Assembly: GCF_007992435.1 (NCBI RefSeq)
Contig: NZ_BKAG01000002.1
Location: 62,001-126,000, forward strand
Length of the DNA stretch: 64,000 bases
Direction: 5' to 3'
Origin: Prosthecobacter gellanilyticus
GTDB taxonomy: Bacteria; Verrucomicrobiota; Verrucomicrobiia; Verrucomicrobiales; Verrucomicrobiaceae
Notes under the pieces: model-generated
Told to the model about the DNA's origin: nothing
Databases searched by the model: none
Seen by the model: the letters and a program-made list of their open reading frames with translations, nothing else
Translations under genes and position numbers: made by a program
Shown: in pieces, positions 54,385-63,046 of the stretch
How the letters are laid out: each line of letters opens with the position of its first letter
Numbering within the stretch: the first letter of the stretch is position 1

Positions 54385-55761
54385 CTACTTCCCCGAGCAA
54401 AGCTCCAGCAGATGCCCGCAAACCTGATCCGCCCGCACCGGGCTGCTCTGTGGCAGCGCTTTGAATCCGCCGATGAGCACCGGCCAGTCCCGCTTGTCCT
54501 CCGGCACCCGGCCATGACTGCCCTTCACAAGCGTGGCATCCAGCGGGATCACATCCATCAGATAGCGGAAGCCCAGCTTCTTCTTCGCCAGCGTCATCCC
54601 CATCTTCAGCTTCGGATGCTTGATCTTCGGATCCACAAACAGCTCCACCGGATCATAACCACATTTGCGGTGAATATCCACGCAGCGCGCGAAGTCCGGC
54701 GCCTTGGCGTCGTCCTGCCAGTAGTAATAAGTGAACCAGCTCCGCTCATCCGCGATCGCGATCAAGTCACCACTGCGCGCATGATCCAGCCGTGCGTAGC
54801 TCTTCTCCACCTTGCCGAGCACTTGCTGCACACCCGGTGTTTGCTCCAGCACCGCACGCACTTCATCCAGGATGCTCGGATCATTCACATACACATGCGC
54901 CAGCTGATGGTCCGCAATCGCGAAGGCCCGTGAGCCTCCTTGATCCAGCGTCTCCAGACCGACCTCATCCTTGATCGAGAGCCAGCCCTTCTCGCGAAAC
55001 ACACGGTTCAGATGCACGGGGCGATCCACATCCGTGATGCCGTATTCAGACAGGATCACCACCTGGATGTCCCGCTTCTCATAGAAGCTGATCAGGTCAC
55101 CGACCACGTCATCGATCTGGCGCAGATCATCACGGATGAGATCCATCTTCAAACCCACGCGCTGCAGGTTGTAGTCCAGATGCGGCAGATACACGAGGCT
55201 CAGCGTGGGCCAGTGCTTTTCCTCGATCCACTTCGCACTCGCGGCGATCCATTCAGAGGACTGGATGCCTGAGGCAGGCCCCCAGAAGTGCATGAAGGGA
55301 AACTCACCCAGGTCACGCTTCATCCGCTCCCGCATGCCCATCGGCTGCGTGTGGATGTCAAAGACCTTGCTGCCATCACTAAGATACAGCGGGCGTGGTG
55401 TGACGGCGAAGTCAGCGGTGCTGTGCATGTTGTACCACCAGAAGACCTTCGCGCAGGTGAACTCGCGATCCTGCTTGCGCAGCATGTCCCAGAGCTTTTC
55501 CCCCTGTACCAGCTGCTCTGGCTGCTTCCAGAAGCGATGCTCCGCATAGTCACGGTCATACCAGCCATTCGCCACGATGCCGTGCTCCCGCGGCATCTTG
55601 CCGGTCACATACGTGGCCTGCGCCGTGCAGGTCACTGCTGGCACCACCGGCTCGATCAGCGTGCTGTTCTGCCGCTCCATGAAGGCACGGATCTTCGGCG
55701 TGTGCTCGCCGATGAGGCGGGGCGTCAGGCCGACGACGTTCAGGATGGCAGTGCGGATCAT
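54385..55761 (-). CDS. Alkaline-phosphatase-superfamily phosphodiesterase / nucleotide pyrophosphatase-like
   Basis: 458 residues, no signal peptide evident. The nucleophile Thr is in PAVTCTAQATYVTGKMPREH (about 44-50). Metal ligands are suggested by LPHLDYNLQRVG, ILSEYGITDVDRPVHLNR and VKGSHGRVPEDKRDWPVLIG. This matches type I phosphodiesterase/nucleotide pyrophosphatase members of the alkaline phosphatase superfamily. Substrate unknown; cytoplasmic location is inferred from the missing signal. Confidence 0.87.
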   Translation of the reverse strand: MIRTAILNVVGLTPRLIGEHTPKIRAFMERQNSTLIEPVVPAVTCTAQATYVTGKMPREHGIVANGWYDRDYAEHRFWKQPEQLVQGEKLWDMLRKQDREFTCAKVFWWYNMHSTADFAVTPRPLYLSDGSKVFDIHTQPMGMRERMKRDLGEFPFMHFWGPASGIQSSEWIAASAKWIEEKHWPTLSLVYLPHLDYNLQRVGLKMDLIRDDLRQIDDVVGDLISFYEKRDIQVVILSEYGITDVDRPVHLNRVFREKGWLSIKDEVGLETLDQGGSRAFAIADHQLAHVYVNDPSILDEVRAVLEQTPGVQQVLGKVEKSYARLDHARSGDLIAIADERSWFTYYYWQDDAKAPDFARCVDIHRKCGYDPVELFVDPKIKHPKLKMGMTLAKKKLGFRYLMDVIPLDATLVKGSHGRVPEDKRDWPVLIGGFKALPQSSPVRADQVCGHLLELCSGK

Positions 55762-55896
55762 GGAAGTCCTCAGTCAAGAGGCCATGTCGTCAAAGGTCAA
55801 GGAAGCTTATACATTCCACCTGCGACGACGAGCATGTTTCAAAGCTCCACAGGCGCGTCTCATGCATGTTGAAAGCGCATAACTTCGCCAACCTGG

Positions 55897-56874
55897 TCAC
55901 CTCACAATCACCGGCGACCCGGGACGAATCAACGTCGGCAGCCGGATCGCATCCCAATTGGCGAAGCGCACGCATCCCGCGCTGCGACTGCGGCCGATGG
56001 TGCGCGGTGATGCCGTGCCATGCAGGCCGATGCCGCTCTTGCTGATCCCGCACCAGATGATTCCCACGGGACTGTTAGGCCCTGGAGGGAGCTGATAGGC
56101 TTCTTCACCACGCACACCTGCCTCCAGGAACTGCTTGTCATAGCGGAAGGTCGGCGTGTTCAGGATCGTCTTCACCGACCAGTTCCCGACCGGGATGAAC
56201 TCCGGCTTGCCTGGGGTGATGGGGAAAGCCGCCAGGAACTTCTCCCCGGGTCCATACACCACGGCGATGCGCTCGGTTGTATCGATGACAATGGTGTTCT
56301 TGCTCAGCACCGGGTCCGCCTTGTAGCTCGCGAGAGGTTTGACCTCCTCAATGCGGAAAGACCTGATGTTAGGCACCACCACGCTGTCACCGACCTTCAG
56401 GCTCTCCATCTTCTTGTCGGGATTCAGCTTCGCCAGGAAGGTTTCATCCGTGTGAAAACGCTCCGCCACCAGTTCCACGATGCTGCGATACGCCATGGCA
56501 GGAAACTTTACCTGCTCCTCCGGCTTTTCTGGAAGCTCGGGATTGATGTGCTGCATCAGATCCGGCCGGATTTTAAAGGAGGCATACATCACCGGAACCT
56601 CTTTCGCCGCCGCGGCCAGGACATGCTGCCAGTTGTAGATGTCGCGATGGCCTGTGGCATAGTTGTAGTTCACCACCGCCTTGTAGGTGAACTCACCGAC
56701 GGCTCCGTCCAGCTTGCCTGGGCCGAACAAATGTTTGTCCAAAAAAATCTGGAGCTGCAGGATCGTGCCCTGGTCTTTTGGCACCCCTGTGGCGTCTTCT
56801 TTCGGGCCGGTGTCCTGGGCATGGACACCCAGGGTCAGGAGCAAAAACGGGAGAATGAACCTTACGAAACGCAT
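55897..56874 (-). CDS. L,D-transpeptidase (YkuD) with peptidoglycan-binding-like N-terminus
   Basis: 325 residues with a signal peptide (MRFVRFILPFLLLTLGVHAQ). Residues about 35-80 resemble a peptidoglycan-binding helix bundle (LQIFLDKHLFGPGKLDGAVG; TYKAVVNY). A LysM-like part follows (VAERFHTDETFLAKLNPDKK; LKVGDSVVVPN). The YkuD domain (about 190-325) has the catalytic block His285-Gly ... Ser298-x-Gly-Cys301-x-Arg303. It makes 3-3 cross-links or attaches proteins to peptidoglycan in the periplasm. The MoxR-type gene ends 6 bp upstream, so the two are probably co-transcribed. Confidence 0.9.
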   Translation of the reverse strand: MRFVRFILPFLLLTLGVHAQDTGPKEDATGVPKDQGTILQLQIFLDKHLFGPGKLDGAVGEFTYKAVVNYNYATGHRDIYNWQHVLAAAAKEVPVMYASFKIRPDLMQHINPELPEKPEEQVKFPAMAYRSIVELVAERFHTDETFLAKLNPDKKMESLKVGDSVVVPNIRSFRIEEVKPLASYKADPVLSKNTIVIDTTERIAVVYGPGEKFLAAFPITPGKPEFIPVGNWSVKTILNTPTFRYDKQFLEAGVRGEEAYQLPPGPNSPVGIIWCGISKSGIGLHGTASPRTIGRSRSAGCVRFANWDAIRLPTLIRPGSPVIVR

Positions 56875-56880
56875 AAGGTG

Positions 56881-57996
56881 TTAGGCGCGTGGGGCTTCGA
56901 CACTGCGCAGCACGCTGTCCAGCACTTGATCGACCGTCTGGCCGGAGATGGACACTTCAGGCGTGAGGGTGATGCGGTGGCGCAGCACCGGCAGGCTGGC
57001 GCGCTTCACATCACCTGGCGTGATGTACGTCCGTCCTTCCATGAGCGCATAGGCCTTGGCCACACGCACCAGCGAGATGGCTCCGCGCGTGCCCGCACCG
57101 AGAGCGATGGCACCATGAGCGCGTGTGGCGCGCGTGATGGCAACAGCGTAGTTCACCACGCTTTCCACAGCCTCGACGGCTGCGGCTTCCTGCTGCAATT
57201 CCAGAATGTCCGCGGTGGAGCAGATCTGGCCGACATGATTGGGTGACAAGCCACGACCACCTGCCGCGGAGGAGGTGGCGCGCACGATCCAGGACTCTTG
57301 AGCCGCCGAAGGATAGTCGATCTGCACCTTCAGCAGGAAACGGTCGAGCTGCGCCTCGGGCAGGGGATAAGTGCCTTCCTGCTCGATCGGGTTCTGCGTG
57401 GCAAAGGTCATGAAGGGAGGCGTCAGCGCATGGCTCTCACCATCGATCGTCACCTGGGCTTCCTGCATCACCTCGAGAAGAGAAGACTGGGTCTTGGCCG
57501 GGGCGCGGTTGATTTCATCCGCCAGCAAGAGCTGTGTGAAGATCGGCCCCTGGCGCACCCGGAAGCTCTGCGAGCCCAGGTCAAAGAGTGTGTGGCCCGT
57601 GACATCCGAAGGCATAAGGTCCGGCGTGAACTGGATGCGCCGGAACTGCGCCCCAAAGGTGCGGCTCAGCGCGAGCACAAGGTGCGTTTTGCCCAGGCCT
57701 GGCTTGCCTTCCAGCAGCACATGTCCGCCAGCCAGCAGAGCGGCGAGACATTGGTGAATCACTTCCGTCTGGCCGACGAAGACCTGCTCGATCGCGGCAC
57801 GAATCGCCTGCGTAATTTGCATGCAGCGCTGGGTTGGAGACACAGGCGGCGCATAGATCGTCTCGGCAGGTGCCGCTTCCGGCGCAGGCATCGCTGGTGG
57901 GGCCGCATAAGAAGGCTCGACCGGGGGAGCATAGGAGGGCACGGCTGGCGATGGCGCGTAGGGCGACGGCAGATCAGGCGGAGATTCGGAAGTCAT
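56881..57996 (-). CDS. MoxR-family AAA+ ATPase with proline-rich N-terminus
   Basis: 371 residues. The first 55 are Pro/Ala/Tyr-rich (repeats like PSYAPP, IYAPPVSP), unusual for MoxR. The AAA+ core has Walker A GKPGLGKT (97-104), FTPDLMPSDVTGHTLFD, Walker B LLADEINRAPAKTQSSLLEV, ATQNPIEQEGTYPLPEAQLD and the lid region ALGAGTRGAISLVRVAKAYA. MoxR ATPases act as chaperone-like activators, often with VWA proteins; no VWA or DUF58 gene is seen here. It is followed by the L,D-transpeptidase gene. Confidence 0.93.
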   Translation of the reverse strand: MTSESPPDLPSPYAPSPAVPSYAPPVEPSYAAPPAMPAPEAAPAETIYAPPVSPTQRCMQITQAIRAAIEQVFVGQTEVIHQCLAALLAGGHVLLEGKPGLGKTHLVLALSRTFGAQFRRIQFTPDLMPSDVTGHTLFDLGSQSFRVRQGPIFTQLLLADEINRAPAKTQSSLLEVMQEAQVTIDGESHALTPPFMTFATQNPIEQEGTYPLPEAQLDRFLLKVQIDYPSAAQESWIVRATSSAAGGRGLSPNHVGQICSTADILELQQEAAAVEAVESVVNYAVAITRATRAHGAIALGAGTRGAISLVRVAKAYALMEGRTYITPGDVKRASLPVLRHRITLTPEVSISGQTVDQVLDSVLRSVEAPRA

Positions 57997-58123
57997 GCGG
58001 TCCCGATGGGAGCGCAGAATGCATGAAACGGCAATCCCAATGACGAAATCTGGATGACGAAGGGCAAATCTAACCCGAAGTGCAAAAAACTGTTCTCCCC
58101 CGGTCCGCCCCTTTTTCTACCGA

Positions 58124-59815
58124 ATGATGATTGCTGCTGCCTCCGCACTTCCCCCGCTTTTTGTCCTCCTCGCCCTCATGCTTGTGGGCGTGGTGCTGAT
58201 GTCCCTGCTTCTGCTGCGTCTCCAGCAGTCCCTTCTGGCAGGTTACTTTCTCTGCGGCGTGATCATTGCGAACAGCGGCATCCTTGGAGCGCTCGGTGGT
58301 GCGAACATGCAGGAGGGCATCTCCCAGATGTCAGAGTTCGGGGTGATGCTGCTCATGTTCACGCTCGGTCTCGAGTTCTCCCTGAGTGATTTGAAATATG
58401 TGCACCGTCTGGCCCTTTTCGGCGGTGGCTGGCAGATGGGCTCGTGTGCACTCGTCGCAGGTGGCGTGGCCTTGGCCTGCGGCTTCAGCGGCACGGCCGC
58501 CGTGCTGGTGGCGGTGGCTCTGACCATGAGCTCCACTGCGGTGAGCCTGAAGACCTTCCAGGATCTGGGGCAGGAAAGCAGTCCCGGTGCGCGCATGGCC
58601 CTGGCCGTGGCCATCTTCCAGGATCTCTTCATCATCCTCTTCTTCCTGGTGCTGCCTTTGTTGCTGCCTGAGCCAGGACATCATGAGGATGTCTCCATGC
58701 TCTCACGCATGGGCTCGCTAGCCTGGCGCGGCGGCCTGTTCGTCGTCGTGGCCGGTGTCTGTGCACGCTGGCTCATTCCCGGCCTGCTTCATGCCGTCAC
58801 ACGCACTCGCAACCGTGAGCTCTTCACTCTGAGTGTGGTTGGTTGCTGCGTCGGTTTGGCCTTCATCGGCGGCATGCTCCAGCTCGGCCTCGCCTTGGGC
58901 GCTTTTGTGGCGGGTCTTGCCGTCAGTGAGTCCATCTACAAGCCGCGCATCCATGCGGACGTGATGCCCATCAAGGACCTGTTCCTGACCATCTTCTTCG
59001 TTTCCGTGGGCCTGATGGTCGATGTCGCCGCAGCCCTTCGGCACTGGCAGGTTCTGCTGCTTCTCACGGCCTCTTTGATGCTCATCAAGACCACGCTCAT
59101 CACGGTCATCGCACGTCGTTTGGGATTGGTGCATCGTCAGGCGCTCATGGCCGGCATCGGCCTCAGCAGTGCAGGGGAGTTCTCGCTGGTCCTATTGCAA
59201 AAAGCTGGCCCGGCAGGGCTGTGGAGCGCTGACATACAGCAGATCCTCATTGGCAGTGCTGCCCTCAGCATGGGCCTCCTCCCGGCGCTCATGCGCGGTG
59301 GTGAACCTCTGGGCATCCGCCTGGAAAAGCTCGGCTGGGGCCGCCGCAAAATGAAGCTGCCTGAGTCAGACATCCTCCGCCAGCGCATCAAGGGGCTTTC
59401 GGAGCATGCCATCATCGTGGGCCACGGCCCCGTCGGTGAGAAGCTGAACAAATCCCTCCTCGATCAAGGCATCAAGACCCTCGTCATCGACCTGAATGCC
59501 GAGACCGTGCGTTCCTTGAAACGTCAGGGCCAGCCCGTGCTCTTCGCGGATGCAGCACATGAGGAGACTTGGGAGCTTTCACGCCTGCGTGAGGCACGCC
59601 TTGTGGCCTTCACCTTCCCGGATGCGACCGTCACTGCCGATGGCATCGCGCTCGTCAGGCATCAGCGGGAGGACATCCCCATCCTTGCCCGTGCACGCTT
59701 TGCCTCGGACGTGGAGCGCCTGAAGCGTCTTGGGGCCACCGCCGTCGTGAATGATGAACTCGAGGCCAGCCGCGCCATCGTGGATCAGGCCATCGTGATG
59801 CAGGGGGAGGAGTGA
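58124..59815 (+). CDS. Kef-type cation:proton antiporter with C-terminal TrkA-N (RCK) domain
   Basis: 563 residues. About 1-390 is the CPA2 membrane part of 12-13 helices (SLLLLRLQQSLLAGYFLCGV; MLLMFTLGLEFSLSDLKYV; ALTMSSTAVSLKTFQDLGQE; LQLGLALGAFVAGLAVSESI; KDLFLTIFFVSVGLMVDVAA; IGLSSAGEFSLVLLQKAGPA). The RCK/TrkA-N domain about 420-540 starts AIIVGHGPVGEKLNKSLLDQ, an NAD(H)-binding Rossmann fold. It exchanges K+ or Na+ for H+, gated by nucleotide. Divergent from the MoxR gene. Confidence 0.93.
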   Translation: MMIAAASALPPLFVLLALMLVGVVLMSLLLLRLQQSLLAGYFLCGVIIANSGILGALGGANMQEGISQMSEFGVMLLMFTLGLEFSLSDLKYVHRLALFGGGWQMGSCALVAGGVALACGFSGTAAVLVAVALTMSSTAVSLKTFQDLGQESSPGARMALAVAIFQDLFIILFFLVLPLLLPEPGHHEDVSMLSRMGSLAWRGGLFVVVAGVCARWLIPGLLHAVTRTRNRELFTLSVVGCCVGLAFIGGMLQLGLALGAFVAGLAVSESIYKPRIHADVMPIKDLFLTIFFVSVGLMVDVAAALRHWQVLLLLTASLMLIKTTLITVIARRLGLVHRQALMAGIGLSSAGEFSLVLLQKAGPAGLWSADIQQILIGSAALSMGLLPALMRGGEPLGIRLEKLGWGRRKMKLPESDILRQRIKGLSEHAIIVGHGPVGEKLNKSLLDQGIKTLVIDLNAETVRSLKRQGQPVLFADAAHEETWELSRLREARLVAFTFPDATVTADGIALVRHQREDIPILARARFASDVERLKRLGATAVVNDELEASRAIVDQAIVMQGEE

Positions 59816-59935
59816 TGTGTCCGCGCTTGTTCCGGCGGGCCGTTTCATCACCTCCAATTTTTCTTGATGGCGCGATGCCCGCCGATACGGTGGTGTTGAC
59901 AACTTTAAGCAGCTGCCACGGCTTCTGATCACCTT

Positions 59936-62230
59936 ATGCCACGTCCACGCGTCCACGCTCCCTGGAAGTTTCTTGGCGTGGCTCTGTTCGTCGTCCTGGC
60001 GTCTGTGGTTATCCGGGTGCTTTTGCATCCTTGGTTGGGCGGACGGCTGCCATTTCTGATCTTGCTGGCAGGTGTGGCTGTCGCGGCTCGTTTCTGCCGC
60101 TGGCAGGCTGCTCTTGTGGCCTCCCTGACGGGTTTTGTCGTCACGGCCCTTCTGTATGTTTCAGCAGATTCTGGCATCGACCACGGCCGCGCCTCCCTGT
60201 CCATGATCTTTGCCGGTTCGGTGGCGGTCATCATCATCATCTTGGGAGAGCGGTTTCACCGCTGGCGTGACAAGCTGGAGGCTGAGCTTGAGGAGCGTCG
60301 GGAGCGCGAGCATTCGCTCATGGAGCAGGCGCGCCTGCTGCGCGAGGCCCAGCATCTCTCCCACATCGGCAGCTGGGATTGGGATGCGAGCACGGATGTG
60401 ACCCGTGGTTCTGATGAGCTTTACCGCATTTACGGCCTGGATCCGGCCAGGGATCCCATGCCGGCCTTCAAGGATCAGCGGGGCGTCTTTTATCCCGAGG
60501 AAGTCTGGGTGCGCCTGAATGAAGCGGTGCAGAACGCCGTGAAAACAGGCACGGGCTACCAGCTCGAGATCGAAGCCTTCTGTGCTGGGAAAAAGATCTG
60601 GGTCACCGCTCGCGGCGAGGCGGTGAAGGGCGATCATGGCCGTGTCATCGGACTGCGCGGCACCGTTCAGGACATCACCGAGTACAAGCGCGCTGAGGAA
60701 GCCCTGCACCTGTCCACACAACGCACGGAACTCGTCAAAGACGTCGCTGAAGTCGGTTATTGGTTCTGTGATCTGCCCTTTGACGAGCTGGAGTGGGACA
60801 CCGTGGTGAAAGAGCACTTCTGGCTGCCGGCGGATGCCAGGGTGAACATTGATCTGTTCTACTCCATCATGCACCCGGATGACCGGGAGCGTGTCCGCGT
60901 CTCCATCGAGCACTCCATCGCCCACAAGACACGTTATGACGTCGAGTATCGCACCGTGTCGCCGAAGCGTGGCGAGGTGAAATGGATCCGCGCCGTGGGG
61001 CGCACCTTTTATGCGGAAGATGGCACCGCCATTCGCTTTGATGGAGCCACCTTTGACATCACGGCGAGCAAGAAGGCTGAAGCAAGCCTGAAGGAAAGCG
61101 AGGCTGCCGCCCGCACCGCCTCCGCTGCCAAGGATGCCTTCATCGCGCAGCTTTCCCACGAGCTGCGGACCCCGCTGACCCCGGTGCTCATGACGGCTGC
61201 GGAACTGAAGGACGATCCCACCCTCCCTCCGGAGGTTCGTCAGCAACTTCGGATGATCGAGCGTAACATCTCCCTGGAGGCCCGCTTGATTGACGACCTC
61301 CTGGATATCACCCGCATCACCCGTGGAAAGCTTTCGCTGCGCAGTGAACCCTGTGATGTGCATTCACTGCTGAGGCACGTGGCGGAGATGGTGCGGGACG
61401 AAGCCCGTGAGAAACGCATCGAAATCTGCCTGGATCTCCGGGCCTCAAAAGCATGTCTCGCGGGTGACCCCACACGCCTCCAGCAGGTGTTTTGGAACCT
61501 CTTGCTGAACGGCATCAAATTCTCCCCGGCCGGACGCCGCATCCAAGTGCGCACCTCGGACAACCATGACGAGTTGTGCATCGAAGTTGAGGACGAGGGC
61601 ATCGGCTTGGAGCCTGGCATGGAGGCCAGCATCTTCGAGCCCTTTGAGCAGGGCCCTATTTCACTTGAGCCGCGCTCTCCAGGTCTTGGCCTGGGCCTCG
61701 CCATCGCCAAGGCGGTCATCACACTTCATGGCGGCTGCATTTCAGCTTCCAGTGCCGGGCCAGGAAAGGGCGCCCGCTTCACCGTGGTCCTGTCCGGAGT
61801 TGTCCAGAGTGCCGCCCTGTCTGAGGCTCCCCCAGAGGATCTTGGCCAGCCCTCATCAGATGGCCTGATCGCCATGCGCCTCCTCGTCGTGGAGGACCAT
61901 GATCCAACCCTGCAGGTCCTCTGCCGCCTCCTCAAGCGCGAGGGGCACTCGGTGGTCGGTGTGGGAACCAAGGCTGACGCGGTCGCTCAGGCCGGTGAAG
62001 CTGAGTTTGATGCCGTGCTCTCCGACCTCGGCCTGCCAGATGGCACCGGTCATGAGCTCATGGATCTCTTGCGCGAGCGGCATGGCCTTCGCGGCATCGC
62101 CTTCAGCGGCTTTGGCACGGAACTGGACATGCAAAACTCCCTGAAGGCAGGCTTCGTGGCCCATCTCATCAAGCCCGCGCAGTTCAGCGAGATCCGTCGC
62201 GCCTTGCAGTTAATTCACACCGGCGCGTAG
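59936..62230 (+). CDS. PAS-domain hybrid histidine kinase with C-terminal receiver
   Basis: 764 residues. Three hydrophobic helices occupy about 10-110 (FLGVALFVVLASVVIRVLL; LILLAGVAVAARFC; SLSMIFAGSVAVIIIILGE). PAS 1 is about 140-255 (LSHIGSWDWDASTDVTRGSD) and PAS 2 about 270-385 with its PAC part. HisKA has QLSHELRTPLTPVLMTAAEL (His about 409), HATPase LLNGIKFSPAG and GLGLGLAIAKAV, and the receiver MRLLVVEDHDPTLQVL with phospho-Asp in AVLSDLGLPDG. It lacks an Hpt domain and no response regulator gene is adjacent. The signal is unknown. Confidence 0.92.
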   Translation: MPRPRVHAPWKFLGVALFVVLASVVIRVLLHPWLGGRLPFLILLAGVAVAARFCRWQAALVASLTGFVVTALLYVSADSGIDHGRASLSMIFAGSVAVIIIILGERFHRWRDKLEAELEERREREHSLMEQARLLREAQHLSHIGSWDWDASTDVTRGSDELYRIYGLDPARDPMPAFKDQRGVFYPEEVWVRLNEAVQNAVKTGTGYQLEIEAFCAGKKIWVTARGEAVKGDHGRVIGLRGTVQDITEYKRAEEALHLSTQRTELVKDVAEVGYWFCDLPFDELEWDTVVKEHFWLPADARVNIDLFYSIMHPDDRERVRVSIEHSIAHKTRYDVEYRTVSPKRGEVKWIRAVGRTFYAEDGTAIRFDGATFDITASKKAEASLKESEAAARTASAAKDAFIAQLSHELRTPLTPVLMTAAELKDDPTLPPEVRQQLRMIERNISLEARLIDDLLDITRITRGKLSLRSEPCDVHSLLRHVAEMVRDEAREKRIEICLDLRASKACLAGDPTRLQQVFWNLLLNGIKFSPAGRRIQVRTSDNHDELCIEVEDEGIGLEPGMEASIFEPFEQGPISLEPRSPGLGLGLAIAKAVITLHGGCISASSAGPGKGARFTVVLSGVVQSAALSEAPPEDLGQPSSDGLIAMRLLVVEDHDPTLQVLCRLLKREGHSVVGVGTKADAVAQAGEAEFDAVLSDLGLPDGTGHELMDLLRERHGLRGIAFSGFGTELDMQNSLKAGFVAHLIKPAQFSEIRRALQLIHTGA

Positions 62231-62244
62231 TCTTGAAAATGACA

Positions 62245-62273
62245 ATGCCGCCAGACCGGAGATCTGGCGGCAT
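62245..62273. terminator. Bidirectional terminator between convergent genes
   Basis: ATGCCGCCAGA (62245-62255) pairs perfectly with TCTGGCGGCAT (62263-62273), loop CCGGAGA. It lies midway between the stop codons of the hybrid kinase gene and the DUF1080 gene. Both sides have modest T-rich sequence (CAAATCTTT; TTGTCATTTTC). Confidence 0.75.
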
Positions 62274-62292
62274 CAAATCTTTGTGGAAAGAG

Positions 62293-62970
62293 TTACTTCA
62301 GCTCCTGAATCTTGATGTTTCTCCACATTACTTCCTTGCCCACGGCCTCGGTCTTCTTGCCGATGCCATGCACCTGCAGGGCGATGACACCTTCCTTGGT
62401 CATGTCATCGGTTAGGTCAGCCGCAGCCACCCCGTTAATGAAGGTCTTAATGCTGTTGCCACGGCACTCGATGCGGGCCGTGTTCCACTCACCCTGCTTG
62501 AAGGCCTTGCGGGCGGCCTCGTTGTTCTTCAGGTCAAAAAGCCAGCCACGGCGGCCTTCATCATACACACCGCCCGTGTAGGCGCGTGCGCTCGGGTCGA
62601 TCTCAAACTGATAGCCGTGCACACGATCAGCCGGGAATTTCTTCTTCTTGCCGGCGATCTCCACCTCAGTCTCCTGAGTGTAGTAGTTGCTGCGGAACTG
62701 GATGCCCGAGTTCATCGACGGATCGACCTTGAACTCGAGTTCCAGGATGAAGTTCGAATACTTCTTCGCCGTGCACAGGAAGGAGTTGCCCGTGTTCGGC
62801 ACCGTCTTGCCCACCACGGCGCCATCCTGCACACGATACTCGGCAGCGCCGCTGTGCTGCTCCCAGCCGGTGAGGGTTTTGCCATCAAAGAGCGGGGTGA
62901 ACCCATCCTCGGCGACGAGAGGCATGGCCAGGGTGAGAAGGGCGGCGAAAAGGAAGGTAGTTCTAAACAT
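62293..62970 (-). CDS. Secreted DUF1080 protein (3-keto-disaccharide hydrolase family)
   Basis: 225 residues with a signal peptide (MFRTTFLFAALLTLAMPLVA). The family signature FDGKTLTGWEQHSG opens the domain, followed by FLCTAKKYSNFILELEFKVD, SGIQFRSNYYTQETEVEIAG and KTFINGVAAADLTDDM. DUF1080 proteins are concanavalin-like jelly-rolls; some hydrolyse 3-keto-glycosides. The preceding gene on this strand is a Gfo/Idh/MocA oxidoreductase, a common partner that can make 3-keto sugars, so an oxidise-then-hydrolyse scheme is plausible. Confidence 0.9.
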   Translation of the reverse strand: MFRTTFLFAALLTLAMPLVAEDGFTPLFDGKTLTGWEQHSGAAEYRVQDGAVVGKTVPNTGNSFLCTAKKYSNFILELEFKVDPSMNSGIQFRSNYYTQETEVEIAGKKKKFPADRVHGYQFEIDPSARAYTGGVYDEGRRGWLFDLKNNEAARKAFKQGEWNTARIECRGNSIKTFINGVAAADLTDDMTKEGVIALQVHGIGKKTEAVGKEVMWRNIKIQELK

Positions 62971-63046
62971 AGGGGCGCTATCAACGTGGCATCACCGCCG
63001 CGTCTGGCGGTGATTTTTGAGGAAACGAGAACCCAGGGCAGGGAGA

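Noticed and set aside
60161..61363. 400-codon minus-strand frame inside the PAS hybrid kinase gene
   Set aside because: No domain recognisable; the plus-strand kinase motifs are continuous through the region.
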